Positions 10,701-21,205 of a DNA stretch of 64,000 bases are shown piece after piece. The notes beneath the pieces were generated by a model, which saw only the letters and a program-made list of their open reading frames with translations, did not search any database and was not told the origin of the DNA. Source of the DNA: Mycogone perniciosa (Eukaryota > Ascomycota > Sordariomycetes > Hypocreales > Hypocreaceae); contig JAOALB010000121.1 in NCBI GenBank assembly GCA_025331125.1, forward strand, positions 110,173-174,172. The letters are read 5' to 3'. Position 1 is the stretch's first letter. Every line of letters starts with the position of its first letter. The translations under genes and the position numbers were made by a program.

Positions 10701-13700
10701 CAGGTCTGCAATAACAGCTTTCACTTTCTGCTCATAGTTATTCCCAGGGGCCTGCTGTTGCAACTTGGACTGTGAGTCAGATTTGACTTGCGTTGGAAAA
10801 ATTGTTGGCAAAGCCCGTGGCGCTTGGGACCCAATTGGAGACAGATCTACAGTGCTTGGTATGGACGGTCTAGACGTGTTAACAGGAGCAGGTTGGACCA
10901 CGCTGGATGATGTTTTCTCCACCGACGAGGGTTCGCTCAGGCGCGTGAGCAACTTTTCCATGGAGAGTTTGGGAATCTTGACATATGCTATGCCAAGAAT
11001 GACCTCAACCAGAGCCCCGTTCGCGGCATCAAAGATAAAAACATCGGTCAGCGACAATTTGTCGGAGGGAGAATGATGCCTAGCAAAGGCGTGAAACTCG
11101 TTTGGCCATTTAGTGAGCGGCGCTCGAATCCACTGATCAATAGCATTCGCAAGATAGACGTCATTCTGAGATCGCTCTGTCATGCAGTTGATCCAAAGCC
11201 CGCCAAGCTGGCAAAAGGTATCCACGAGGTGTGCATCAAACCAAAGGTCTTCCGGATTCTTGCGAATGACATGACCAGCCGACTCATTTCCACGGCTGGC
11301 TAGTTTTTGCATACCACGAAACTCGTCACCGTAATCTACGACCTCAGCAAAGATGCGGTAGATGTTGCGATTTGTGAGTACCTCGTCAGCATCTGCGCTC
11401 TGGAGCAGCTCTGTGGCGCGATGATGCCCGAATAGCCGTTCGAAGAGAACCAGCTGGTGCCTTAAGGACTTGTCATTGCCGTCACGAAAAATTATTTTAC
11501 CTATTGTGTGAAGCATGCGAGATTGAGCATGGTTCTCAGTACTGAAGATTTCGAACTGCCACTCAGGTCCACCTTGAGCATCATTCTTGACTTCGATCCA
11601 CGTCGCGCGTGATGAATTTTGACAGACGGGCGACTTGTACTCGACGTCTTGAATTTGTGGCTGGTAAACTGTGCGATATTCGGGATGAAGAGTGCCAATG
11701 GCGTCAATCACGAAGCCAATTTGGACCGTGGCAGGACATATAGGTGCCGTTTGTATGGTGAGATGCCCAGCCAGTAGCTTTTTGTACTTTTCAGTTGTGG
11801 TGTTGATACGGAACAGTGCCTCTTTTTGCGCCGGACCATCCTGGAACCCCATGAAAGTTGTTGGTTCCTCTGTCTCGGGCGACGTCTTGGACTGTTCTGC
11901 AGCCGATGTTGGTGAATGTTTTGGTGGCGTCTTCAGTTCCATCCAGTGTCTTGAATCTGGGTCGAACTGATATGGGGGCAGAAGTAGGGGCTTGAGATCT
12001 GTCTGGTAACGCCTCTGCAAGCCATGGTGCGCCCAGTGCTGTACGCGAAGACCAGCCTTCCAAAGAGATACAGTGCTCTCGGTCAGCTTGTTCCAGCCAT
12101 CATTGCAACTAGCAATGTTTAGACCTTGGAAAGTGCGTATTCCTTTGATACCCGAGGTTTTTAATGCTCGGGAGGCCATGGATGTAATTGTGGAATTAGT
12201 ACCAGCCTCGAGGAAGACGCAAGGAGATTGAGAGTACTGTCGTGCCAAACGCTCAACTGCATGGTGGTAGTACACAGGGTTACGCATATGGTGTGCCACA
12301 AACCTCGGTCTCAAGTCTGATGTCGATATATCCTTTCTGGCTAGCTCAAGAGGAATAACTGGCTTGCGGAAAGTCAAACTTCGAGCACTCTGTTCAAGGC
12401 CATCGAGGAGCGGATCAACAAGAGCTGAATGGAAGGCATTTGTCACGTTCAGCCTCTTACTCTTGACAGGCTTGTTTTGTAATTCTTGCAAGTGGGTGGC
12501 TACAATTTCAATCGCGGTAGTCGATCCTGCTAGAGTGAAGCTCCTTGGTCCATTATAGCAAGCAATACTAGCAGGTTTGTCGGAATGTCTGTTGTTGGCG
12601 TCGATGAGCAACTTCTCCACATCGCTCAAGTCGGCTTCGATAGCCATCATCGCGCCCTTGTCGGCACCCCACACGTCTCGCACGAGAGAGGCTCGGCTAA
12701 CAATCATCGCGATCGTGTCTTCTAAAGATAGAACTTCAGAAATGCAGAGCGCTGTCAGCTCACCGAAGCTATGGCCCACAAGGGCAGCCGGCTGAATTCC
12801 AGAGTCCATCCAACAACGGGCGCAAGCATATTGCATGGCGAATAACATCGTTTGCAACTGAACCGTGTCGGAAATATGAGTACTTTCGAAGATTTCGGGG
12901 AAAATGCTTTCGTATCCAAGAGATTGGACGACATCATCAACATGGTTGAGATGCTTGCGCAAGATAGCTACACTATGATATACTTGACGATCGAGACCAA
13001 TATAAGTCGATACTTGGCCGCCGAAGCACAAAACCACTTTGGTAGCTGATATGGCAGAGGGCTGTAGAGTTGAAGAGATATTGGCATCACCCTTCTCAAA
13101 TGCGCTCAAGATTTTATCCAGTTCCTCAATAGACCCAGCTGTAAATATTAAGCTCTGATCTAAATTCCGGTTACTCTGATGGGCGAGGTTGAAAGAGATG
13201 TTAGCTAGTGATATATTCTCAGCAGACCGGACAAGAAATTTTCGGAAAGCCTTCGTGTAGCGACGCAGACTCTTGTCGTCTAGACCACTAATCCAGAAAG
13301 GGTATTTGGCCCCAGATGCTGCTCCAGCGACCTCTTTCTCCTTGGCAACAGAGAGAGACGGTGCCTGTATAACTACCATCGAGGCATTTGATCCCGATGC
13401 GCCATATTTATTAATAAGAGCCGCGCGAAAGTCTGTATCCCATGGCTGTGCATGAGTAGGAATAAACAGTTTATCGGAAGGACTTGGGTTTAGAGCCGGA
13501 TTCATAGTGTTGAAACTGGCTTGCGGCGGTAGCATGCCCTTGCTAAGCATGAGCAGGACCTTGACCAGGCTGATAATACCCGAGGTGCATTCCAGATGGC
13601 CAACCAACCCTTTGACGAGCTGACCATCAGCGGTTTTCCTGATCCTCGATGCGTACCGCCCAAAACTTGCCGAATGCTGCTATACTCAGCTGGGCATAAT

Positions 13701-13760
13701 TCTCCCTCCTACAGGATGCAAAGACCGGTTCCTAGACTAGTGTCATCCACATATGACAGG
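7739..13760 (-). pseudogene. Non-reducing polyketide synthase (AT-PT-ACP-CMeT-R) with truncated, frameshifted KS
   Basis: Two exons carry the body: 9187-about 13610 and 7739-9068, joined across an intron at 9069-9186 (GTAAGT donor, CAG acceptor, giving T-T-S-R-C-E-R). In the numbering of the long frame that opens at 13607, the order is: end of ketosynthase (residues 1-80), acyltransferase with GHSFG at 278-282, product template domain with catalytic His 615 (AGHLTIQ) and Asp 796 (LVDTFCQ), ACP with LGIDSLT and Ser 990, C-methyltransferase with the SAM loop LEMGAGTG at about 1294. The last exon is a thioester-reductase domain (GATGGLGAHL; Y-G-D-A-K active site). This order matches fungal synthases that release methylated aromatic aldehydes. 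The long frame has no ATG at its start. The preceding KS residues ('SSIRQVLGG', 'KPLMVSSSKG') are in another frame, with a one-base shift near 13605-13613 and a stop at 13709. Faint KS traces end near 13760; the KS active-site cysteine and SAT domain are absent. I judge it non-functional as it stands. Confidence 0.85.
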
Positions 13761-15419
13761 GCGATCATGTGCTTTATACACAATACCTAGATATGGTAAC
13801 ATGACAGCATAATTCGTTTGGGTGATACACTTGTCGGATAACGTCGGTCTAATGGATGGAAGGGGCCAGAAATCAGGTATACCCGGGAGTTAGTGATCTT
13901 ACGTGAAGTGAAATAGAACGCGCGGCATTCTCTTTCTATAATAAAATGGCTGGATAGGAAACCAATTCGGATGGGAGGATCAAGCAACAAACACACAGGA
14001 TAGTGCAATTGAGTGCTTGTTATGTATTCAGACTGACTACCTTGCGTACCTGCGTTACGCGACAATACTCAACACACATATACAAATCCACCAAACGGCA
14101 AGATGGTAATGTCAGAAGACTGAAAGATTTACCAGAGTGTTGAAAAAGCACCTTATTACTCGTACTCCGTAGACTCATATGTAACTAAGGATTGCTTCTA
14201 ATAGGTCTATTTTCCTTTTAGAACACACGAAATGGGCTAAACTACTTCTATCAAGGAGTTCTTCGGGACTACTGAGTACTACGGAGAATTTGGTATAGAG
14301 TACTCCGTACTCCGTACGGAATACGGAGTATTTCGTATTTTTGGTCGGACTGAACTATACTCCGTACGCCATGTATTTAGCCACGAGAGTGGATCTGAAC
14401 ATGGGTTAGGAATCTCCCTAACCAGGGGTATTATATAGTACGAGTACTAATACTAGTACTAGTACTGACCAAAATTGAGCGTATATACCCCAAAGATCGC
14501 AAAGTAATAGTGCAATACAAGACCTATAGCATCCCTATTTTATAGTATAGGAATATCCTTCTGTTTTATTGGTTAATCAAAATGAGAATGTGGGTCTTGT
14601 ACTGAACTAACGTCTGTGATCCTTGCGTTATGTACATACGAGTAAGTGAGCATGATAAGGAAATTTTATTACGAATACTAATCAGCATGACAGAAAGCAG
14701 CGAAAGATGTTTCTTACTGTTTGAACGGTAGTGTAGCCATCTGGATCCAGTAGGTCTTTGGTTAACCTACCTGAGAACTCTACAGCTATGCGGACTCGCT
14801 TTACGAGTAGAGTGCATTGAGTTGATATCCGTTGGAGGGAGATTATTCTTACTCATTCCACAAATCTAGGTGACCCCATATTTATCAGAAGTGAATTCTT
14901 CGATTTTGCTCTCTTCGGCTTAATGTCTCCTCTGAAAGGTCGTTATCTTCTTCTCCATGATGGTCGACGTTTCAAGCGATTAGAGGTCCAATTGAGTTAG
15001 GCATGTATCGTCAAGTCGGCTTTATTTTTTCAGAAGGAATAAAAGAAGGAAGACAGGGAAAGGTCTACTAGAGAGAAACACCGGGATTTAAATGATCACG
15101 AGCCTGTATTGGGGATATGTTAACGGGGCACATATTGCTGCCTTTCGACAAGACAAATTCAGACCGGCACAGCACGAAATCCTAGATGAATAGCATGAAG
15201 CGCCAAAATACACTACCCATTTTGGCTCACTTCCCTCAGCACATTCTGAGCCCCTGTGAGCTACTACTGCAAGCAAGCCTAAGCTATCCCTGAGTTATCT
15301 GAGCTGTCCTTGAGCCGTCCTGATTACCAACTAATAGGCGCTTCCCGAATCAGGATGGGAAGGCTCAGATCTAGAACAGAAGATCCTTGAGCCAGAACCT
15401 CTCAATGGGTCTAATTTCA
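13761..15419. other. Intergenic region upstream of the truncated polyketide synthase
   Basis: This 1.6 kb should hold the missing SAT and KS part of the synthase if the gene were whole, but I find no trace of those domains in any frame. It contains four or more copies of the TACTCCGTA/TACGGAGTA motif between 14163 and 14366 and an ACTAGTACTAGTACT microsatellite around 14445-14465. No gene is supported. Confidence 0.5.
14301..14330. repeat. 30-bp near-perfect palindrome of the TACTCCGTA motif
   Basis: The outer arms TACTCCGTA (14301-14309) and TACGGAGTA (14322-14330) are perfect reverse complements. The centre TCCGTACGGA is itself palindromic; only one base pair (C opposite A) breaks full symmetry. 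Further single copies lie at 14163-14171 and 14358-14366. The motif recurs throughout the window in intergenic DNA. A cruciform-forming or protein-binding role is possible but not shown. Confidence 0.8.
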
Positions 15420-17570
15420 TCAGTTGTACATTCGCATGAAGCAACCTCTGATACCCTTTCCATCATTCTGCAATATCTTAATCTTTTTATCAAGGAGCAA
15501 ATTTTTCACTGCTTTATGACCCTCCTCAATGGCCCTCATCACTGCATAGCAGCCGTAGTCCTCCACCAGAGAATCTATCACGCGGTCATTATCTAGGAGT
15601 AGCTTCATTACCTTATCGCTATTTCCCAGAGCCGCGTACTCTATGGGTATAAGGTCATAACGGCTCCTGGGCGTGACCGACACGTCGTCCTGCTGAAGCA
15701 GCAGCCGAACTACCTTTTTATGCCCGCGATATGCTGCGTAGCACAAGGCAGTGATGCCATCGTAATCCGCCCAATCAACACAGATCTCTTCTTGCTCTAA
15801 AAGCAGTTGCAAAACTCCCATCTCCCCCCTCCATGCTGCAATCATAAGGGGTGACAGGCCATTAATATCCGTTGCGTTGACATTCACGTCAGCCTGTTGA
15901 AGCAGCAAGCGCACTAATGCTTCATCAGCGTACTTGGCCGCGACGGCAAAAGGTGTTCGTCGTTCGGCATTCAGTTGTTCCACGTTAATTTCAGGGTGTT
16001 CTAAGAGAAGCCGTACCACTCGTTCATTTCCATATTGTAAAGCATATGATAGGGGTGGAGATGCATGATTTCCAGTCGTTACGTTCACGTCGACATCGGT
16101 CCGCTGAAGTAGCATCTCCACGACAGCTTCGCGTCTATTCGATATTGCCGAATGTAAACAATTCCAGCTTTTCCCAACATTTACTTGGATGTCATGCCGC
16201 GCCAGGAGAAGTTTCACGACCCCATCATGCCCCGACTGCACAGCCCTGATAAGACTGGTGTGTCCATTAGCCCCCCCAAAATTCAGAACCTCAGTGTCAA
16301 CGTGTTCGAGCATCATTTCGACAATGGCTTCGTTTCCCTGAGTGCTTGCCACGGTTAGGGCTGTATTATCCCGGCGATCAGACTTCTTTGTAATGCTGAT
16401 ATTGGGCTGCTCGAGAAGAAGTCTCACCACCTCGATACGGCTGTAGCGTACAGCTTGATATAAAGGGTCCCCAGCAAGAACACCTCTCGAATTAAGCGCT
16501 ACATCAGATCGTTGAAGCAGTAGTCTGACCATGTCTTCATTGCCCTCTTTTGCTGCAAGAGCTAGAGTTGTTTAACGTCTCGCATTCTTCCTTTCCAATT
16601 TGATACCAGCTTGCTGCAAAAGAAGTCTTACGACTTCTCTATGTCCCTCGCTTACTGCCGACATCACCGCTGTGAAGCCCTTGTGATCCGCCGCATTAAG
16701 GTCAATATCAGGCTGTTGGAGGAGAAGTTGAACAATATGCGTATGCCCTTTCCGAGCCGCTTGTATCATGGGCGTCATGCGCACAACATCCCGCACGTTC
16801 CCATCGACATCGGATCGCTGAAGAAGTAGCTTCACTATGGCTGTTCGACCCTGGGATACGGCCAAATGCAGTGGCACGATGCCATGCACAGGGACATTGA
16901 TGTTTGCCTCTTCTCGATCCAGAAGTAACTTCAAGATTGTTTCATACCCTCCACCAACAGCCTCATGTATTGGCATGAGGATGTTGATTCCATCCTGGTC
17001 CAGAAGTAGCTTGACGATTTCAACGTGCCCTCTTGCCGCTGCCCAAGATAAAGCCATATCTTTTGTTTTTTCCGAGACTTCATGCTTCTCAAGCATCATC
17101 CTGACAATGGACTCGTGCCCATACATCGCAGCCATAGTCAGTGGTGGGAACTGAAAGCCACTGGACGGGTCCACTGCGATATCGGGGTGGGAAAGCAACA
17201 TGTTGGCAATGTCAAGATGTCCCTTTGACAGAGCTAGCTGTAGCGGTCTATAGGAGCCTTTATTCAGCAAGTTGACATGTATGCTATTTTTATGCCCCTG
17301 AGCAGCACCCAGCAGTCCAGCATATGTGTGATCGTCGCTTTCTGTCGGGCTTTGGTGTAGTACTGAGCTCAGAATGTCTTTCTCGCCCTTTTCCACGAGA
17401 ATATGAATTATCGTGTTCCCCATGTGATCCCTTTGGTAGGTATGGTGGAGCGTGAAACGATGCGCAAGTGTCGGATAGGCTTTGAGAAGACAATATTGGG
17501 TTTGAGCGTCCAGGTATTGTGCGACATGCAGGACGACGCCCACTTGGAGACCCAGTGGCTTGGGCGCCAT
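15420..17570 (-). pseudogene. F-box-like plus ankyrin-repeat gene interrupted by one TAA stop
   Basis: Two open pieces, 16572-17570 (ATG at 17570) and 15420-16532, are in the same frame. They are separated only by one TAA (minus strand; plus coordinates 16572-16574). Reading through the stop, the ankyrin spacing is exact: '...LERKNARR' stop 'TTLALAAKEGNEDMVRLLLQ' aligns residue for residue with the preceding unit. The ancestral protein would be about 716 residues, with the family N-terminus ('VVLHVAQYLDAQTQYCLLKAYPTLAHRF') and about eighteen ankyrin units. The base change needed is a single substitution; CAA to TAA would be a RIP-type C-to-T. I see no plausible intron that would remove the stop. 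The product is either a 332-residue truncated protein or nothing. A sequencing error is the alternative. Confidence 0.75.
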
Positions 17571-17846
17571 GTTGATATATAATTAACGACTAGAGAGATG
17601 ATAAAGAGCTGTGAGATATGCCGAAGCAGGTGATCTGAGGTCGAGGGTCCCAACCAATACAGTATTAGTGTCGGGATTTTGGAACCTGGGAAGAAATCGA
17701 GGCTGTTAGGCGTGAAGAACTAAACGTCAAGAACGTCATTAGGCATCCATGCATGTAAACGACATGCATATTAGTAGTTGCTAAGATCCACAAAACTCTC
17801 TGCTGATAAAATACGCCTCTGCAGCCTCCTTGTTTGGCTCACGGTT

Positions 17847-19187
17847 CTATTCTCGCCACGGCCTCTTTATCCCCAGGCCGAACCGCCCAGGCAAGGGCAT
17901 CGTGCCTCTAGTATCCTTCAAATCATCTCGCTCAAGCAGCATTTTGAGCATTCTCTCCTTTCCTGCCGCCATAGCGAGGGGCGGAATATCTCCAGAGCGT
18001 GTTGCATTTACTTGCACGTCAGGTCTCGCCAGCAGTAACGCTACCACGGATTCATGCCCACTTTTCACAGCCCAATGCAAAGGTGTGAGGTTATCGGTGT
18101 CCCTTATATTGACCTCAATATTATCTCGTTTCAGCAAGCAGCTCGTTATGTGTTCATGGCCTCGGGTGGCACTGTATGTCAGAGCTGAGCGGCCTTCGTC
18201 GTCTATCGCATTGACTGCCACGTCAGGTCTTTCGAGCAGTATTTCCACCACCTTGTCTCGTCCTGACAATGTCGCCCACATCAGAGGCGTCATGCCATTC
18301 TTGCCTTTCAGGTTGACGTCTATTTCCTTTCGCCCAATCAGTAATCGTGTGATACCCTCGTAGCCATGTTCGGCAGCCTCATGCAAAGCCGCAAACTCGT
18401 GCAAGTCTTTCGCATTAATGTCCACGTCAATACCACTTCGCTCAACCAGTATTTTCACTACCGATTCATGCCCACCCATCGCCGCCAAGATTAGAGGAGT
18501 CCGCGAGATGGCACTCCGTCGATCCACCTCGACATCGTTTCGCGCGAGAAGCAGCCTCACAACTGCCTCTCTGCCATGCGTAGCTGCCTTATCAAGCGCT
18601 GTTTGGCGTTTTTTGTCGGTCGAGTTTGGATTTACATCAGGACGCTGGAGAAGAAGCGTGGCGATGGCTTCGTGTCCATGAAATGCCGCCCAAGCCAGAG
18701 GCGTGTTGCCAAGGCGATCCTTGACATCGGCCTCGATTCCATCGTGTTCAAGGAGCATCCTCACAATGACTTCACGACCAGCCTTGACCGCGACGGTCAG
18801 CGGAGTAAACCCTGCTCCATTTCTCAAATTCACTTTGGTCTCCCGCTGGTCAAGCAAGAACCTCACAATAGACTCGCGACCGTGATGCGCTGCCGTGTGA
18901 AGCAGCCCCGATCCGCCAGTGGTTTGCAGGTGCTGAGGAAGCAGATCGCTCGCTCGATAGTTGCATTCACGTGGTCGCAGTATTGATCGGAGAAGGTTTT
19001 CTCTCCCCTGTTCGATGAGGATGTGTAGTATTGTGACCTTTTCGCGATCTCGGTTGCGCATATGGCGGATGGTGAAGTCATTTGCGAGAGTCGGATGTGC
19101 ACGGAGAAGCGAATACTGTTCACGAGCGGTCATGTATTCGGCTACATGCAGAAAGATCTCTGGCGGGAAAACGGCTGTTTCAGCCAT
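17847..19187 (-). CDS. F-box-like plus ankyrin-repeat protein, 446 aa
   Basis: A single exon runs from the ATG at 19187 to the TAG at 17847. Residues 1-50 ('FPPEIFLHVAEYMTAREQYSLLRAHPTLAND') form the same F-box-like head as in the 870-aa and 564-aa paralogues. Then comes 'TILHILIEQGRENLLRSIL', the first helical unit, and about ten ankyrin repeats to residue about 425. Many units carry the LL-x-R-x-D-V-x-V-N loop. The C-terminus is short and lacks the 'RERFG' tail seen in the 564-aa protein. No signal peptide or membrane segment is visible. It is tandem with the 564-aa gene 323 bp upstream on the same strand, so both probably arose by duplication. The function is unknown beyond protein-protein interaction. 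Confidence 0.85.
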   Translation of the reverse strand: MAETAVFPPEIFLHVAEYMTAREQYSLLRAHPTLANDFTIRHMRNRDREKVTILHILIEQGRENLLRSILRPRECNYRASDLLPQHLQTTGGSGLLHTAAHHGRESIVRFLLDQRETKVNLRNGAGFTPLTVAVKAGREVIVRMLLEHDGIEADVKDRLGNTPLAWAAFHGHEAIATLLLQRPDVNPNSTDKKRQTALDKAATHGREAVVRLLLARNDVEVDRRSAISRTPLILAAMGGHESVVKILVERSGIDVDINAKDLHEFAALHEAAEHGYEGITRLLIGRKEIDVNLKGKNGMTPLMWATLSGRDKVVEILLERPDVAVNAIDDEGRSALTYSATRGHEHITSCLLKRDNIEVNIRDTDNLTPLHWAVKSGHESVVALLLARPDVQVNATRSGDIPPLAMAAGKERMLKMLLERDDLKDTRGTMPLPGRFGLGIKRPWRE

Positions 19188-19510
19188 TTTCGGCCCTATT
19201 TGCCTGGCGCAGGAGGGAGTTTGGCAGATATCGGGATATCGGGATATTGGGTGTATTGGGCCTGTTACGAATCTCGGCAGTTCAGTTGGCAGTGACGCGA
19301 CTGGGCGGCTCCGCGATTGAGCTTCAAGGCGAAACGTTTATGCGGGCCAAGTACTCCGTACCAGCAGGGGTGCCTTCTAATCAGCCATACTTCGTATTTC
19401 GTACATACCTCTTTCTTTTTCATCCTCAGTCATACGCATTTCAATACGACTACTCCGTACGGAGTACGGAGTATTACTTCGTACTACTTACCCTCAATCA
19501 ATACTTACTC
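19188..19510. other. Spacer between two tandem ankyrin genes
   Basis: This 323-bp spacer is the promoter side of the 446-aa gene and the 3' side of the 564-aa gene. It holds TACTCCGTA at 19352-19360 and the perfect palindrome at 19451-19466. No gene is seen. Confidence 0.5.
19451..19473. repeat. Perfect 16-bp palindrome TACTCCGTACGGAGTA plus extra half-site
   Basis: Positions 19451-19466 form a perfect palindrome, directly followed by another CGGAGTA (19467-19473). It is the same motif as at 14301-14330 and at about ten other intergenic places in the window. Confidence 0.85.
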
Positions 19511-21205
19511 TCAATTCTTGCTATAATAACATTCCATTGAGAAATTCATGAGCCAATGCTCGTCTTCGTGCCGCCACAGCTCACGCAGTTCTGATAAGCG
19601 ATCCGGCCCATTTGCACTCGACACACGAGCCTCAGCCTCGATGCCAAATCGCTCCCGCAAACGAGCCCTCACCTCTCTGCGCTCGAGCAGCACATCGATC
19701 GCATCAACAGATTGGTATTTGACCGCATAATCGAGGGGCGTTTTGCCACGATAATCTTCCGTGTTCACATCCACGTCGTCTCGCTCCAGGAGCACTGCTA
19801 CCACGCCTCCTTGCCTACGCGATCGCGCCGCAAGGGCCAGAGGTGTTGAGCCCAGAAAATCCCTGGCATCAAGGTCGACACCATCTTGCTCAAGCATGGC
19901 TCTCACGATACCCACCGTTCCTTGAACTGCCGCCAAATGTATCGGCGTCCTCTTGTCAATATCTCGCTGGTTCAACGACACATCAGATCGGCTGAGCAGC
20001 ATTTTCACAATGCTTTCGCACTCACACGTCACTGCTAGGGCTAATGGCGAGTGGTCCCTGTGAATACACCCCCGTCTATCGGCCTCGATTTCAGGTCGAT
20101 TGAGCAGTAGCCTAACTATCGGCTCGCAGCGTGCGTAAACTGCTGCGTTCAGCGCCGTCGTCCCATTATTGTCCATTGCATTCACGTCCACGTCGGGTTG
20201 ATTGAGAAGAAACTCGACTGCCGCCAAGTGCTTACCTTCGACTGCCAACTGTAGAGGTGTACAATCGTGAATCTTGCTCATGTTGATGTCTGCCTTGGGA
20301 TGCTCAAGCATGAGTTGCATCGCCCCAATATGTCCTTTCTTAGCTGCGTAATGGATGGGGTACCAATCGTAGTCGTCAATTGCGAGGATATCAACATCGT
20401 CCCGTTGAAGCAGCAATTTCAAAATCGCATCTTGGCCATGCTCTGCAGCGAAAGATAATGGCGTCCGATTTAGGTCGTCTCCTAAGTCCGGGATAATGCC
20501 ACTTTGCTCAAGCAACAGTTCCACGATGGCCTCTTGTCCTTGGTTCGTGGCCCAAGATAACGCTGTTAAGCCGTGCTTATCCTGACCGTTCACATTGATA
20601 ACATGCCGGTAATCGTCGACAAGCATCCTAACAATTGTCTCATGTCCGTACGAGGCTGCCAAACAGAGCGGGGTGTAACCTGTAGGAGTCTGGCAACCTG
20701 GATCGACATCGTCTCGATCAAGCAGCATTTTCACAACATCTGCGTGCCCGGCCTTGGTTGCAACAGCCAATGGTGTCCATTCCTCGTGATTCTTCAGATT
20801 TGCATTCGCATCGGGCTGTTCGAGCAGTAGTTGAACAATTTTCGCGTGCCCACATTGTGCTGCGACATGCAAAGGCGCATCACCATGGCAATTGAGCGAT
20901 TGTAGTGGCATCTGCTTCTTGGCTTGTTGGTGGGACAGGGGATCTTCTGCCGGAGAGTCATGATCATGGTCGCCCTGAACGCCTCCGCACGGGTGCAATA
21001 TTGACCTCATTAAGTCTTCTTCTCCATGGTGCGCTAGGATGTGCAGTACTGTGTTGTTTTCTGGATCCGTCTGCCATCTCATGTGACGAAACGTGAACTG
21101 ACTCGCAAGCTCCGGATATGCGCGGAGGAGGGCATACTGAGCCTTTGCATTGAGATGCTCGGCAATATGTAAAAGAGTCTCCGGTGGGAAAATAGTATTA
21201 TCCAT
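19511..21205 (-). CDS. F-box-like plus ankyrin-repeat protein, 564 aa
   Basis: A single exon starts at the ATG at 21205. The head reads 'FPPETLLHIAEHLNAKAQYALLRAYPELASQF', clearly paralogous to the other three ankyrin genes, followed by 'NTVLHILAHHGEEDLMRSIL'. Residues about 105-505 hold about twelve ankyrin repeats. The tail contains 'LRERFGIEAEARV', comparable with 'LKRRFGPKRVDQV' near the end of the 870-aa protein, so these two share both ends and differ in repeat number. No membrane or secretion signal is visible. It is probably a soluble scaffold or adaptor; an E3-ligase adaptor role from the F-box-like head is inference. Confidence 0.85.
   Translation of the reverse strand: MDNTIFPPETLLHIAEHLNAKAQYALLRAYPELASQFTFRHMRWQTDPENNTVLHILAHHGEEDLMRSILHPCGGVQGDHDHDSPAEDPLSHQQAKKQMPLQSLNCHGDAPLHVAAQCGHAKIVQLLLEQPDANANLKNHEEWTPLAVATKAGHADVVKMLLDRDDVDPGCQTPTGYTPLCLAASYGHETIVRMLVDDYRHVINVNGQDKHGLTALSWATNQGQEAIVELLLEQSGIIPDLGDDLNRTPLSFAAEHGQDAILKLLLQRDDVDILAIDDYDWYPIHYAAKKGHIGAMQLMLEHPKADINMSKIHDCTPLQLAVEGKHLAAVEFLLNQPDVDVNAMDNNGTTALNAAVYARCEPIVRLLLNRPEIEADRRGCIHRDHSPLALAVTCECESIVKMLLSRSDVSLNQRDIDKRTPIHLAAVQGTVGIVRAMLEQDGVDLDARDFLGSTPLALAARSRRQGGVVAVLLERDDVDVNTEDYRGKTPLDYAVKYQSVDAIDVLLERREVRARLRERFGIEAEARVSSANGPDRLSELRELWRHEDEHWLMNFSMECYYSKN

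Noticed and set aside
13500..13607. Start of the polyketide synthase at 13607
   Set aside because: The codon is TTG, not ATG, and lies inside the ketosynthase; the frame begins there only because of the upstream one-base shift.
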